Source of the DNA: Pyrinomonadaceae bacterium
GTDB lineage: Bacteria > Acidobacteriota > Blastocatellia > Pyrinomonadales > Pyrinomonadaceae
Direction: 5' to 3'
Assembly: GCA_019186825.1 (NCBI GenBank)
Contig: JABARP010000002.1
Coordinates: 112,075-176,074 of the forward strand
Length of the DNA stretch: 64,000 bases
This document shows positions 25,295 through 34,346 of this stretch, one piece after another; the first letter of the stretch is position 1, and each line of letters starts with the position of its first letter. The translations under genes and the position numbers were made by a program. The notes below the pieces were generated by a model. It worked only from the letters and a program-made list of their open reading frames with translations. It made no database searches and had not been told where the DNA came from.

Positions 25295-25996
25295 ATGAAA
25301 ATGCCTCTGTTCAGCTTTCAATATCTGCTTGTATTCGCCCTTTCGATCTTGATCGGAGTCTTTGCGACACCGACAAGTAACGAATCCGGGTCACAAGCGC
25401 CAGGGAATGCGGATCCACATTTAGAGGCACAAGCTCCTTCGATCGTGGCTACCCAAACTCCGGAAGTTAAACTCCCCGAGAGTAGTTGCGGCCCGTGGAT
25501 CGATGAAGTTTCGCTCGAACCGATCCTGCGCCGATGGCTTAGGGGAGAGGAGATCCGATCCGTGGCGTACTGCTCCCAAACTGCGGTCGAGGCGAAAGGC
25601 TTTAACCCCTCGAACGTTATACCGCAGGTCGTTGATCTGAATGAAGATGGAATAGATGAACTCGCACTACGATACTCTTGCTCACCAACCGGCAACTGTT
25701 CGATGAAAATCTACCAGAGGGTCGGCTCGTCGTATCGACAGATATTCGCAGATCGTCAAATGGTGCAATACTTTGACAAGGTCGGGGCAAAGCACTCGGG
25801 GTTTCGCGACATAAGAACCCGCCTTCACGGAAGTTGTTGCGACGGTGATCAGGTCGTTTACCGGTTCAACGGGAAGAAATATGCTCCGATTTCCTGCTCG
25901 TCATACTCCTACATCAACCCCCAAGACCGATCCTCGCCGCTCGATAGACCAATTGTACGAAATCAGTCCTGTCGCCAAGCTCTCGATCCCAAATAG
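25295..25996 (+). CDS. secreted protein of unknown function
   Basis: A 233-aa exported protein: signal peptide or N-terminal helix (residues 5-25), a Pro/Ala/Ser-rich linker to residue 65, then a globular domain with eight cysteines after residue 64. VVDLNEDGIDELALRY near residue 112 is a single FG-GAP/EF-hand-like calcium loop, often seen in proteins that end in a YRFNGKKY motif as this one does. I do not recognise a named family. It is alone on its strand and divergent from purB. Confidence 0.6.
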   Translation: MKMPLFSFQYLLVFALSILIGVFATPTSNESGSQAPGNADPHLEAQAPSIVATQTPEVKLPESSCGPWIDEVSLEPILRRWLRGEEIRSVAYCSQTAVEAKGFNPSNVIPQVVDLNEDGIDELALRYSCSPTGNCSMKIYQRVGSSYRQIFADRQMVQYFDKVGAKHSGFRDIRTRLHGSCCDGDQVVYRFNGKKYAPISCSSYSYINPQDRSSPLDRPIVRNQSCRQALDPK

Positions 25997-26065
25997 CGGA
26001 CTGGCTCTGAGATATCAGCTCCTTAACCTACTTCGGCGTGTTCGGGACGTTCCCTTTCCCGGCCG

Positions 26066-27103
26066 TTAGATAAGTCCCTTCGAGATCAGCAACTCAGCAT
26101 TCAGCACGGCACCGCCCGCCGCTCCGCGGACCGTATTATGGCTTAACGCGACAAATCGATAGTCGAATACCGTATCGGGAAAGACGCGGCCAACGGTGAT
26201 CGTCATCCCGTTGCCGGCATCGCGGTCAAGCCTCGTTTGGGGCCTTGTAGGCTCTTCGGAGACGGCGATGAACTGCTTCGGTGACGAATGCAGGTCGAGC
26301 GACGGGAATTCTCGCATCGCCGCGACGACATCTTCAAGCGTCGCGGGCTTTTTCAGATCGACTCTCACCGAAACCATATGGCCGTCAACAACATTCACTC
26401 GAAAGCACTGCGCTGAAACCGGAAAATCCGCGATTTCGATCGAACCTTCGCTCAAACGGCCAAGGATCTTCTGCGATTCGGTCTCGACCTTCGGCTCTTC
26501 GCCGGCGATGTACGGAAAAACATTGTCGGTGATATCGAGCGACGCAACGCCCGGATAACCGGCGCCGCTGATCGCCTGCATCGTCGTCACAACGCACGCC
26601 TCGACACCGAATTTCCGATGTAAGGCTGCGAGCGGCGGAGCAAAGCTCACAACGGCACAATTCGGGTTTGTAATGATGAAGCCCTTCGCAAAGCCGCGCT
26701 TCTCGCGTTGCCGTTCGATAAGAGCGACGTGGTCGCCATTGATCTCCGGGATAAGCAACGGGACATCCTCATCCATTCGATAGCTCGACGAATTCGATAT
26801 CACCGGATAGCCCGCACGCGCAAATGCCTCTTCAGTCTCACGCGCAACCGATGACGGAAGGCTCGAGAACACAATATCGCAGTCAAGCGGCGGTTCGATC
26901 GGCGTAACGACGATGTCGGCCACAGATGCCGGGATGTCACCTTGCAGTTTCCATGCACAAGCCTCAGCGTATGACTTCCCCGCCGAGCGGTCAGACGCCG
27001 CAAGCGCCGTGATCTCGAACTGCGGATGGCCCTCAAGCAACTGTACAAATCGCTGCCCGACAGTTCCGGTCGCGCCCAAAATTCCAACTCTGTATTTCTT
27101 CAT
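26066..27103 (-). CDS. asd: aspartate-semialdehyde dehydrogenase
   Basis: A 345-aa NADPH-dependent enzyme that reduces aspartyl phosphate to aspartate semialdehyde, the branch point for lysine and methionine/threonine. The dinucleotide site is GATGTVGQRFVQLL (residues 10-23), the catalytic Cys is in TNPNCAVV near residue 148, and SGAGYPGV follows. Overall pattern is closer to the archaeal/fungal-type Asd. It is the last gene of the aspartate-family block, 12 bp after parE. Confidence 0.93.
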   Translation of the reverse strand: MKKYRVGILGATGTVGQRFVQLLEGHPQFEITALAASDRSAGKSYAEACAWKLQGDIPASVADIVVTPIEPPLDCDIVFSSLPSSVARETEEAFARAGYPVISNSSSYRMDEDVPLLIPEINGDHVALIERQREKRGFAKGFIITNPNCAVVSFAPPLAALHRKFGVEACVVTTMQAISGAGYPGVASLDITDNVFPYIAGEEPKVETESQKILGRLSEGSIEIADFPVSAQCFRVNVVDGHMVSVRVDLKKPATLEDVVAAMREFPSLDLHSSPKQFIAVSEEPTRPQTRLDRDAGNGMTITVGRVFPDTVFDYRFVALSHNTVRGAAGGAVLNAELLISKGLI

Positions 27104-27115
27104 GTGATCTGAGCT

Positions 27116-27415
27116 CTAGTCGTTCAACCTCGCTTCTATATCCATCCGCTGGTGCAAGATTCTGATAATTTCAATCGAATTTTCGCTAGAATTTATCTTG
27201 TAAAAAATGAAATGGGATTTCATCCGAGATCTTAAATATCCTTCCCTCACGTGACTGAGATCTTTTCCTATTCTCGGATTCTTGGACAGGTATTCGATCT
27301 CATCGAGCAGAAGGTTGTAGTATCTGTCCGCCTGTTCGAGTGACCATGTCTCAAAAGTATAAAGCCAGATGTTTTCGAGGTCTCTTACCGCTTCTCGAGC
27401 CAGTTTATACTTCAT
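27116..27415 (-). CDS. parE: ParE-family toxin
   Basis: A 99-aa RelE/ParE-fold toxin; ParE members typically poison DNA gyrase. The pattern LAREAVRDLENIWLYTFETW, LLDEIEYLSKNPRIGKDLSHVREGYLRS and FIFYKI ... IEIIRILHQRMD is characteristic, including the C-terminal His-x-x-Met-Asp. It overlaps the upstream parD gene by 4 bp (ATGA), the usual antitoxin-first layout. The symbol is by family. Confidence 0.88.
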   Translation of the reverse strand: MKYKLAREAVRDLENIWLYTFETWSLEQADRYYNLLLDEIEYLSKNPRIGKDLSHVREGYLRSRMKSHFIFYKINSSENSIEIIRILHQRMDIEARLND

Positions 27416-27663
27416 TGCTTGCGAGCGTGCTTCTTGTGAAGACCGCCCAAGAAACCCTGCCGATCAAAATCTTTTACAAATCCGCCCTTTTCACCTTTTT
27501 TCAACTCTTTTATTAGCTCGGATTTCTTTGCCTCTTCGAATTCAAACTGCCTCAAAGCGGCACGGACCACCTCACTTGCTGAAGCAAATCTGCCCGCCCT
27601 TATCTGCCGACTAATAAATGCATCAAAGTGATCTCCCAACAAAATCGACGTGTTCTTTGCCAT
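27412..27663 (-). CDS. parD: ParD-family antitoxin
   Basis: An 83-aa ribbon-helix-helix antitoxin. The N-terminal TSILLGDHFDAFISRQIRAG and RFASASEVVRAALRQFEFEE match the ParD DNA-binding half; the basic C-terminal half, which ends GGLHKKHARKQ, would wrap the toxin. Such pairs repress their own promoter, consistent with a 15-bp palindrome 21 bp upstream. The pair is embedded in an amino-acid biosynthesis block, suggesting later insertion. Confidence 0.88.
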   Translation of the reverse strand: MAKNTSILLGDHFDAFISRQIRAGRFASASEVVRAALRQFEFEEAKKSELIKELKKGEKGGFVKDFDRQGFLGGLHKKHARKQ

Positions 27664-27683
27664 TTTCTACCTCGATCCAAGGA

Positions 27684-27698
27684 TACCAAATATTGGTA
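27684..27698. promoter_or_regulatory. palindromic operator upstream of parD
   Basis: TACCAA-ATA-TTGGTA is a perfect 15-bp palindrome 21 bp before the parD start. Ribbon-helix-helix antitoxins bind such sites to autoregulate, so it is the probable ParD operator. Flanking bases are not symmetrical. Confidence 0.6.
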
Positions 27699-27731
27699 CC
27701 GCTCGCCAGCCCTAGGTGTTAACTGCCGACC

Positions 27732-28889
27732 CTATGAGCGACTCTCGAACGCCTCTTTCATCCGTCTAACGCCTTCTGCCATCTTCTCTTCCGTATTGCA
27801 GAACGATATGCGAAGAAAGCCTGTCGCTTCGTCACCAAACGCGCGGCCGGGAACTGTCACAACACGGTTTTGAAGGGCCTTTTCCGCCGCCTCAAGATCA
27901 TCGCCAACCTCGCGAACATCGAGCATGGTGTAAAACGCCCCTTCGGGCGTCGTCGCCTTTAGCCCAAGCTCTTGATTGAAAAGATCTACAAGGAATTCTC
28001 CTCGTTTCTTGTAGATGCGCCGAGCTTCGGCCTTTGCGGCCTCAGCCTCCGAGGTCCATGCAAGCAGCGATGCTTTCTGCGTTATCGTCGAAGCACAAAC
28101 TGTTGTAAAACCGTGCAGAACCTGGATCGCATTTATCATTTCCGGGTCGGCACAAGCCGCCCAACCGAGCCGCCATCCGGTCATGCTCAGGCTCTTGGAA
28201 AGACCGCTTACAACGATCGTTCGGTCGTAATATTCCGACGCGGAGTGCGGCCTTTCGCCGAAATAAAGATCGCTGTAGATCTCGTCCGAAATCAGGAAAA
28301 TTCCCGTGCCATCCAACACTTCGGCGATCGCCTTAAGGTCTTCGGGCTTTAGGATCCGGCCCGTTGGATTCGATGGCGAGATAACGACTGCGGCTTTTGT
28401 CTTTTCCGTGATCTGCGATCTGAAATTTGAGATATCAAATCCAAATTCCGACTCGGCAGGCATTTTGTAATAGACAGGCGTTGCTTCGGCGATCTTCACG
28501 CACGCATCGTACGCCGGGAAGCTCGGATCGGGGACAAGAACCTCGTCGCCACGATCGACCGTGCAAAGAATTGCGGCCGTCATCGCCTCCTGCGAGCCGC
28601 ACGTTACAACGACGCCCGTCCGCGGCAAATTCAAATGCGGATATTGTTCGGCGATCTTGTCGCGCAACGCCGGGATTCCCGGATGTGACGTATAGCCGTT
28701 CTGCTCATCGCGAGCAACACGCGCCGCTTCGTCGCGTATGAACTGCGGCGTCGGAAGGTCCGGTTCGCCAAGGCCGAAATTAATCGAATCCGGTAACGCT
28801 CGCTCAAAGAATTGCCGGATCAGCGTCGGCTTCAGTCCACGCATCCGCATCGGCAACTCAAAATTCATCTTTTCAACTGCTGGTTTCAT
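27732..28889 (-). CDS. class I/II PLP aminotransferase (DapC candidate)
   Basis: A 385-aa fold-type I aminotransferase. The PLP lysine is in VSGLSKSLSMTGWRLGW near residue 233; SPSNPTGRIL, SDEIYSDLYF and the C-terminal FLRISFCNT substrate-carboxylate Arg are all present. Substrate is not certain: aspartate or aromatic aminotransferase are alternatives. Its place among dapD, dapA, dapB, a dapE-like gene, lysC and asd suggests N-succinyl-L,L-diaminopimelate aminotransferase (DapC) as an attractive role (inference). It overlaps the small acidic protein gene by 4 bp. Confidence 0.85.
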   Translation of the reverse strand: MKPAVEKMNFELPMRMRGLKPTLIRQFFERALPDSINFGLGEPDLPTPQFIRDEAARVARDEQNGYTSHPGIPALRDKIAEQYPHLNLPRTGVVVTCGSQEAMTAAILCTVDRGDEVLVPDPSFPAYDACVKIAEATPVYYKMPAESEFGFDISNFRSQITEKTKAAVVISPSNPTGRILKPEDLKAIAEVLDGTGIFLISDEIYSDLYFGERPHSASEYYDRTIVVSGLSKSLSMTGWRLGWAACADPEMINAIQVLHGFTTVCASTITQKASLLAWTSEAEAAKAEARRIYKKRGEFLVDLFNQELGLKATTPEGAFYTMLDVREVGDDLEAAEKALQNRVVTVPGRAFGDEATGFLRISFCNTEEKMAEGVRRMKEAFESRS

Positions 28890-29095
28890 TCTTTGCTGCG
28901 CGAGAGATCGTCCTCAAGGTCATCGCGAATGTCGCCAACCTCGATATTGAATTCGCCCTCGGCCTGGGCAAGCGGGTCGGCATTTACGATGCCCGCGAGC
29001 TTCTCGATCTCGCCGAGTACCTTTTGCCCAAGGCCAGAAACTGTAGGCATTTTCGGCTTTTCAGCCTCGCTTTCTTTCTCTTCCGGTTCCGTCAT
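28886..29095 (-). CDS. small acidic protein of unknown function
   Basis: A 69-aa acidic protein with no membrane segment or signal. The middle, LGQKVLGEIEKLAG ... DPLAQAEGEF, faintly resembles the GK-x-K-E-x-x-G-K repeats of CsbD-like stress proteins, but I cannot assign it. Overlap with the aminotransferase gene (ATGA) implies translational coupling, which supports it being real. The C-terminus is strongly charged (DIRDDLEDDLSRSKE). Confidence 0.55.
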   Translation of the reverse strand: MTEPEEKESEAEKPKMPTVSGLGQKVLGEIEKLAGIVNADPLAQAEGEFNIEVGDIRDDLEDDLSRSKE

Positions 29096-29193
29096 TGTTA
29101 GGTCCCTCGCCCTATAAAAAGTATATATTAACTACCGAAGCCTGTCAGAATCGGGGGCGTTGGCGAGCAGCTATTCGAAGAGCGAAACGACGG

Positions 29194-30660
29194 TCATTGA
29201 GCCGCAAAATCGATGAATCCGTTGTGGGGGTTGGCGGAAAGAAGCTTGACGCGTACTTTGTCGCCGACATCGAGGCGGTGCTCGCCGCGGACTACCATGC
29301 CATCGACCGGCGGGCGAAGTATTCGTGCAAAGACGCCCGCTTTCGTATCGCCCGTGACGATCGCGTCGTATTCCTCACCGATGTGATGTTGAAGAACGGC
29401 GGCCGCAACGATCTTTCGCATACGACGCTCTACCTTTCGCGCAGCCGTTGCCTGCAGGTTCGTTTGCTCAGCAATATCGTCGAGTTCCTCGGGTGTATAG
29501 GGCTGTTTCTCGCCCGCGATAACGGCCTTGACGATTCGTTGGACGACGATGTCGGTGAACCTGCGATTCGGAGCGGTCGAGTGTGCGTAATCGTTGACTG
29601 CAAGCCCGAAATGCCCGCCCGCATCCTCACCCGGCCTTTGAACGACACATCGGCCTGCGCCGATCAGCTTGATCAACGAGAGCGAAAGGTCGGGAAAGCG
29701 TTCAGGATCCGCCTTTTTCCGACGAGCTAAAAATGCAGAGAATGCCGGAAGATCAGGTTCGGATGGCAACCGCTCGCCATATTCGGCGGCGATGCGAACT
29801 ATTCCGTCCCAACGCTCCGGAGCTTCCACAACCCGCCGAAGCGAAGCGACATTCTGGCGTTCAAGAAACTCGGCCATCTCGACGTTTGCCGCGATCATAA
29901 AATTCTCGATGAGCTTACGTGCCGCGTTCGGTTCCACGGCGCGTATCTCGCGAACCTCGCCATCCTCGACCACAGCCGAAGATTCGATGGATTCGAAATC
30001 GAGAGCGCCTTTCCTAGCACGATAGTCACCGAGCCGAACGGCCGCGACATTCTGAAGCCTGATCTGCGCCTCGAGGCCGTCAGTCTCGGCGATCGCCCGC
30101 GGAATCTCGCCTCGCCCTTCGAGCCAATCGCCAACTGATTCATAGTCGAGCTTTGCATGGTTACGCACCAATGCACAGAAGAATTTGCTATCCGGAACAT
30201 CGCCGTTTTCCTTGACGATCATATCGGCAACGACCGCAAGCCGATCTTCGCCTTCGACGAGCGACGTGATATCGGTCGAAAGTTCCTCCGGGAGCATCGG
30301 GAAAATTCGGGTCTCGGTGTAAACGGTAACAGTATTCTGCTTGGCGTGACGGTCGATCGGCGTGTCTTTTTTAACGAATGCAGAAACATCAGCAATACCG
30401 ACGAGCAAATGGATATCGCCGTTCTCAAGCTGCTCGGCCCATTCGACCTGATCGAGATCCTTGGATGTTTTATTGTCGATCGACGACCAAAGCGTATCGC
30501 GAAGGTCGGTGATTCCGGCAGCTAGTTCAGGCGCGCGTTGTGCCTCGATCTCCTTGAGTTGCTGGGCAACCGCGGCCGAAAATCCTGGCTCGAAGCCATT
30601 TTGGATCACTGTCTCGTAGGCCCGTTCGCCGAGCCAGTTTTCACGTCCGCTATCATTCAT
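29194..30660 (-). CDS. RNB-domain exoribonuclease of short type with an altered acidic motif
   Basis: A 488-aa RNase II/R-superfamily protein. The RNB core is clear: IDNKTSKDLDQ (residues 61-71), VGIADVSAFVKKDTPID, LPEELSTDITSLVEGEDRLAV, FMIAANVEMAEFL, and HFGLAVNDYAHSTAPNRRFTD, then an S1-like C-terminus. It lacks the N-terminal cold-shock domains. In E. coli RNase II four Asp bind metal (D201/D207/D209/D210); here the aligned positions are D62, D68, D70 and Gln71, so the fourth acid is changed. I recall Asp-Leu-Asp-Gln in other short bacterial RNB proteins, so this may be a subfamily trait. The gene starts 26 bp after the dapD stop. Confidence 0.82.
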   Translation of the reverse strand: MNDSGRENWLGERAYETVIQNGFEPGFSAAVAQQLKEIEAQRAPELAAGITDLRDTLWSSIDNKTSKDLDQVEWAEQLENGDIHLLVGIADVSAFVKKDTPIDRHAKQNTVTVYTETRIFPMLPEELSTDITSLVEGEDRLAVVADMIVKENGDVPDSKFFCALVRNHAKLDYESVGDWLEGRGEIPRAIAETDGLEAQIRLQNVAAVRLGDYRARKGALDFESIESSAVVEDGEVREIRAVEPNAARKLIENFMIAANVEMAEFLERQNVASLRRVVEAPERWDGIVRIAAEYGERLPSEPDLPAFSAFLARRKKADPERFPDLSLSLIKLIGAGRCVVQRPGEDAGGHFGLAVNDYAHSTAPNRRFTDIVVQRIVKAVIAGEKQPYTPEELDDIAEQTNLQATAARKVERRMRKIVAAAVLQHHIGEEYDAIVTGDTKAGVFARILRPPVDGMVVRGEHRLDVGDKVRVKLLSANPHNGFIDFAAQ

Positions 30661-30685
30661 TCAAGTTAAGTTCGCTGATAAGCCT

Positions 30686-31516
30686 TTAGCGAAGATAGTC
30701 CTCCAGCTTCGTGGCGGCATCGGTTTTCTCATCGCGATATTTCACGATGATGGGGCAATAGATCGAGAGGCCGTTCCGCTTGCCGAAATCATTTGTAACT
30801 GCGCGGGCTCCCTGCACCACGACCGCTCCTGCGGGAATTTCGAGCGAACCGCCATCCTCCGCTTTGATCACACGGTCGTTCGGCAGATCAAAAACCGGCG
30901 TCGACCGCGTTAGGATCACGCCGCTCGCAAGCACCGCACGTTCGCGGACGATCGTGCCCTCGTAAACACCTGTGTTGCCGCCGACAAGAACGTCGTCCTC
31001 GATGATCACGGGCGTCGCGTTCACCGGTTCGAGAACACCGCCGATCTGCGCAGCCGCCGAAAGATGAACACGTTTGCCGATCTGTGCGCAACTCCCGACG
31101 AGCGCGTGGCTATCAACCATCGTGCCTTCGTCAACATACGCTCCAACGTTGATGTACGCCGGCGGCATCACGACGACGCCCGCCGCAACATAACTGCCGT
31201 CGCGGATCGCAGAGCCGCCTGGCACAATGCGAACGCCGTCCTCAAGCCCCATTGGCCGCAGCGGAAAAGTGTCTTTATCGAAGAATCGCGGCGTCTCGGT
31301 CGGTTTTGATATTTCCACGAGCGAACCCATGCGAAATCCGACCAAGATCCCTCGCTTCACCCACGCGTTGGCGCGCCAAACACCGTCCTCGCCCTTCTCG
31401 GCCGAGCGGATCTCGCCCCGCCGCAACGCGACCTTGAATTCTTCAAAAACCTCTCGGTCGGCCGCCGAAAACTCGGCGCGACCCGACACTTCTTCGATCT
31501 TCTCTCGAAGGCTCAT
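30686..31516 (-). CDS. dapD: tetrahydrodipicolinate N-succinyltransferase
   Basis: Converts tetrahydrodipicolinate and succinyl-CoA to N-succinyl-2-amino-6-ketopimelate in lysine/diaminopimelate synthesis. The 276-aa protein begins [10 protein letters not shown] and contains the left-handed beta-helix with hexapeptide rungs: [31 protein letters not shown] and [19 protein letters not shown] chose the ATG at 31516 since it gives the 274-aa length of E. coli DapD; a longer reading adds 53 unlike residues. Its start overlaps the P1 peptidase stop (TAATG). Confidence 0.93.
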   Translation of the reverse strand: MSLREKIEEVSGRAEFSAADREVFEEFKVALRRGEIRSAEKGEDGVWRANAWVKRGILVGFRMGSLVEISKPTETPRFFDKDTFPLRPMGLEDGVRIVPGGSAIRDGSYVAAGVVVMPPAYINVGAYVDEGTMVDSHALVGSCAQIGKRVHLSAAAQIGGVLEPVNATPVIIEDDVLVGGNTGVYEGTIVRERAVLASGVILTRSTPVFDLPNDRVIKAEDGGSLEIPAGAVVVQGARAVTNDFGKRNGLSIYCPIIVKYRDEKTDAATKLEDYLR

Positions 31517-32709
31517 TATTTCTTTGGTTCCTCTAGGCGATTGTATTTTTTGAGAGCCGCCTTCAATCGGTCGTGTGGTAAGGCGTAAACCGTGTTGCCC
31601 TTGTAGCCGGTCATCGTTTCTGCGGCAACGAGCGCATTGACGATCGCTTCCTCGGTTGCCTGGGCGGTCGCCCAAAATAGCATATTGATCTGATCATTCG
31701 GAAGCATCTGAATTTGTGCAAGACCTTCGTTTTTCCCGATCTCAGCGGCATTGGCCGTTGAAAAAGCCAGGAATATATCACCGGACGAATTCTCGCCGCG
31801 ACCGCCAACATTTGCGATCCCGAGTGAGATCCGTTGAGCGATACGCTTCAGCTGATGGGGCAGAAGCGGTGCGTCCGTCGCAAGGATCACGATTATCGAA
31901 CCGTCACCTTCGCCTACCTTCTTGGACGAATTCGCCGCCGTTTGCTCCCCGCGTTTAATCTGAAGATCTTTGATCTCACGCCCTACGGGCACACCGGCGA
32001 CGGTAAATAACTGTCTCGCACCATAATTCGCCTGAACAAGGACGCCAACCGTATAGCCGCCGAATCGAGCATCAAGAACGCGAGAGGCCGTTCCCGTCCC
32101 GGCCTTGAACCCATGTGCGATCATCCCCGTGCCGCCACCGACATTTCCTTCAGCGAGTGGCCCGGATCTCGCAGAATCAAGGGCGTTAAAGACGTCCTCT
32201 TTCTTCACGTGAAAACCGTTGATATCGTTCAAGAAACCGTCCCAGGTTTCGGCAACTACAGGCAATGAAAAATCACCCGAGTAGCCGCCGCCCTGATGCT
32301 TCTTCGCACCCCATTCGATCACAGCATCGCGAACGATGCCGACGCTGTGCGTATTCGTGATCAAGACCGGCGAACCTAAGGCACCGGATTCCTCGATCCA
32401 AGTCGTGCCGGTCATCTCGCCGTTGCCATTCAGCGTATGCCAGCCGGCGAAGAGACGGCCCGCAAAATCTTTCCCTTGCGGCAAGATCGCCGTTACGCCG
32501 GTGCGGACGGCTTTGTCGCCTTCGCCTGAGATCAGCGTCGTATAGCCGACCTCAACGCCTTTAACGTCTGTTATCGCATTGAATTGGCCCGGTTTTCCGT
32601 CAAATGGAACACCAAGGTCGCGTGCGCGCGGCCTTGTCTGGGCAACGACGGAGGCTACAAACATCGATGCCAACAACATAGACGCACAAATTTGTTTCAA
32701 CGTATTCAT
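31516..32709 (-). CDS. secreted P1-family peptidase (DmpA-like)
   Basis: A 397-aa member of peptidase family S58/P1 (L-aminopeptidase/D-esterase DmpA). It has a signal peptide (residues 1-23, AQTRP following), then the family segments [49 protein letters not shown] and [19 protein letters not shown]. In DmpA the chain self-cleaves before a Ser in the last of these, which matches Gly-Ser here. Such enzymes release N-terminal amino acids from peptides. It is translationally coupled to dapD, an odd partner. Confidence 0.88.
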   Translation of the reverse strand: MNTLKQICASMLLASMFVASVVAQTRPRARDLGVPFDGKPGQFNAITDVKGVEVGYTTLISGEGDKAVRTGVTAILPQGKDFAGRLFAGWHTLNGNGEMTGTTWIEESGALGSPVLITNTHSVGIVRDAVIEWGAKKHQGGGYSGDFSLPVVAETWDGFLNDINGFHVKKEDVFNALDSARSGPLAEGNVGGGTGMIAHGFKAGTGTASRVLDARFGGYTVGVLVQANYGARQLFTVAGVPVGREIKDLQIKRGEQTAANSSKKVGEGDGSIIVILATDAPLLPHQLKRIAQRISLGIANVGGRGENSSGDIFLAFSTANAAEIGKNEGLAQIQMLPNDQINMLFWATAQATEEAIVNALVAAETMTGYKGNTVYALPHDRLKAALKKYNRLEEPKK

Positions 32710-32714
32710 TAGAA

Positions 32715-33359
32715 TTACTCGGACCGGTTTTGGATTATCTCCAATCCATAAAGCCTATGGGCTGGTAGGCCATCAGCATCCGTAGCAGTCTTTACGGCCT
32801 TGATCATACCTTCCTTTTTCCACCCTCTCGCGTTTCGATAAGAGATTACTGCAGAAAGCTCGTCGGGCTTTTCTCCAGTTGGTAGTCTCCATAAGATCCG
32901 AAATGCAGCCTCGCGATCCACCTCTTGAGGCCCACTGGTCTCACAGTTCTCTCCTCGCACCCACAGACCTGTAACTTTCGCACCAATATTGCGGACTTTA
33001 GCGGTCACCAGTAATTCGCCTTGAGAATTATCTGGGCGCACATCACCATCCTGAACCCATCGTTGATTCTCTGCCAAGTCACGTCGCTCAGCGGCATCCT
33101 CCTCTAGCTTCGCTATGGCTTTTCGCTGTAGTTTCAGTTCCTCGTGCTGCAGCCAAGCCGTGTACGTCAAGAATGCGAACGCGAGGCCGGAGAAGAGTGA
33201 ACTAGCCGCACCAAATAGACCGCCGAAGGCGCTTCGCGCTGCGTCATTAGGAAGAAACAGGTATCCGAATAACCAGTTAACGGCAAAAAGGATCACGACT
33301 ACCGCGATCGCGAGACCGAACCATCTCGGGCTCGTTCCTTTTTCGCTATCGTCGGCCAT
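32715..33359 (-). CDS. two-helix membrane protein with coiled coil, unknown function
   Basis: A 214-aa protein starting MADDSEKG (the ATG at 33359; a reading from 33374 is also open). Two hydrophobic helices (about residues 15-40 and 50-72) are followed by a coiled-coil segment LQHEELKLQRKAIAKLEED and a soluble C-domain with two cysteines-poor beta segments (VTAKVRNIGAKVTGLWVRG, AVISYRNARGWKKEG). The layout resembles small membrane proteins with a C-terminal immunoglobulin-like domain. No function can be named. Its start overlaps dapA by 14 bp and it lies between dapA and the P1 peptidase. Confidence 0.55.
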   Translation of the reverse strand: MADDSEKGTSPRWFGLAIAVVVILFAVNWLFGYLFLPNDAARSAFGGLFGAASSLFSGLAFAFLTYTAWLQHEELKLQRKAIAKLEEDAAERRDLAENQRWVQDGDVRPDNSQGELLVTAKVRNIGAKVTGLWVRGENCETSGPQEVDREAAFRILWRLPTGEKPDELSAVISYRNARGWKKEGMIKAVKTATDADGLPAHRLYGLEIIQNRSE

Positions 33360-34272
33360 TTTCCTCTCGAACACTAACTCCCGCGTCCCGCAATATTGCC
33401 CTCAGCTTCGAGCGAGTCGCATCGGTGACCGGGACGAGCGGAAGTCGAAGATTCTCTTCGCATAGGCCCATTTCTTTCATCACGAACTTGCACGGTGCGG
33501 GGGAAGCCTCCACGAAGTTCGCTTCCATAAGCGGCAAGATCTTGTAATGGATCTTGCGTGCAAAATGGAACGAACCGTTCAGGGCGTGTTCGACCATCTT
33601 TGAGGTCTCTTTCGGCAGTTCGTTCGCACAAACGGACACGAGGCCGTCGGCACCGAGCGAGATCAGCGGGACGGTCGATGCATCATCGCCCGAGAACACG
33701 CGGAAGTTCTTTGGCCGTCGGCGAATGATCTCCATTATCTGCGAAAAATTACCTGAAGCTTCCTTGGTGGCAACAATGTTGTCGTACTTTTCCGCAAGTC
33801 GCAGTGTCGTCTCGGCAGAAATGTTTGACGACGTCCGCGAAGGGACGTTGTATAGCATTATCGGCATCTCACGAACACTTTTTGCGACCTCGCTAAAATG
33901 CGCGAACATCCCTTCCTGCGTCGGCTTGTTGTAGTACGGCGCAACTACAAGAGCACAATCGGCTCCGGCCTCGCGCGCCTTCCGTGTGAAATCGATCGTC
34001 GCGGCGGTGTTGTTGCTGCCGGTTCCCGCAATGACGTGCGCCTTCAAACGCTTTGCGACCTCGACCGTCAGTCGTATCACATGCAGGCGTTCGTCCTCAT
34101 CCATCGTCGCGCTCTCGCCCGTCGTCCCGCACGGAACAAGCAGCTTGACGCCGCCTTTTATTTGTCGCTCAACGAGCTTTTTGAGGCACTCATCATCGAC
34201 CGAGCCGTCTTTTTTAAAGGGCGTAATAATGGCCGTCGCACAGCCCCGCATCCAATCAAGTTTTTGAGTCAT
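33346..34272 (-). CDS. dapA: 4-hydroxy-tetrahydrodipicolinate synthase
   Basis: Condenses pyruvate with aspartate semialdehyde, committing flux to diaminopimelate and lysine. The 308-aa TIM barrel has LVPCGTTGESATM (pyruvate site), the tyrosine loop YNVPSRTSSNIS, and the Schiff-base lysine in ATKEASGNF near residue 167. The length exceeds the usual 292 by a short C-terminal extension. It lies 74 bp downstream of dapB. Confidence 0.95.
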   Translation of the reverse strand: MTQKLDWMRGCATAIITPFKKDGSVDDECLKKLVERQIKGGVKLLVPCGTTGESATMDEDERLHVIRLTVEVAKRLKAHVIAGTGSNNTAATIDFTRKAREAGADCALVVAPYYNKPTQEGMFAHFSEVAKSVREMPIMLYNVPSRTSSNISAETTLRLAEKYDNIVATKEASGNFSQIMEIIRRRPKNFRVFSGDDASTVPLISLGADGLVSVCANELPKETSKMVEHALNGSFHFARKIHYKILPLMEANFVEASPAPCKFVMKEMGLCEENLRLPLVPVTDATRSKLRAILRDAGVSVREENGRR

Positions 34273-34346
34273 AAAAAATAAAAATTACCCCCAAGATTAA
34301 CACAAATATTGATAAAGCAATTTGCGTCCGTCCGTGCAGCTAGTGC

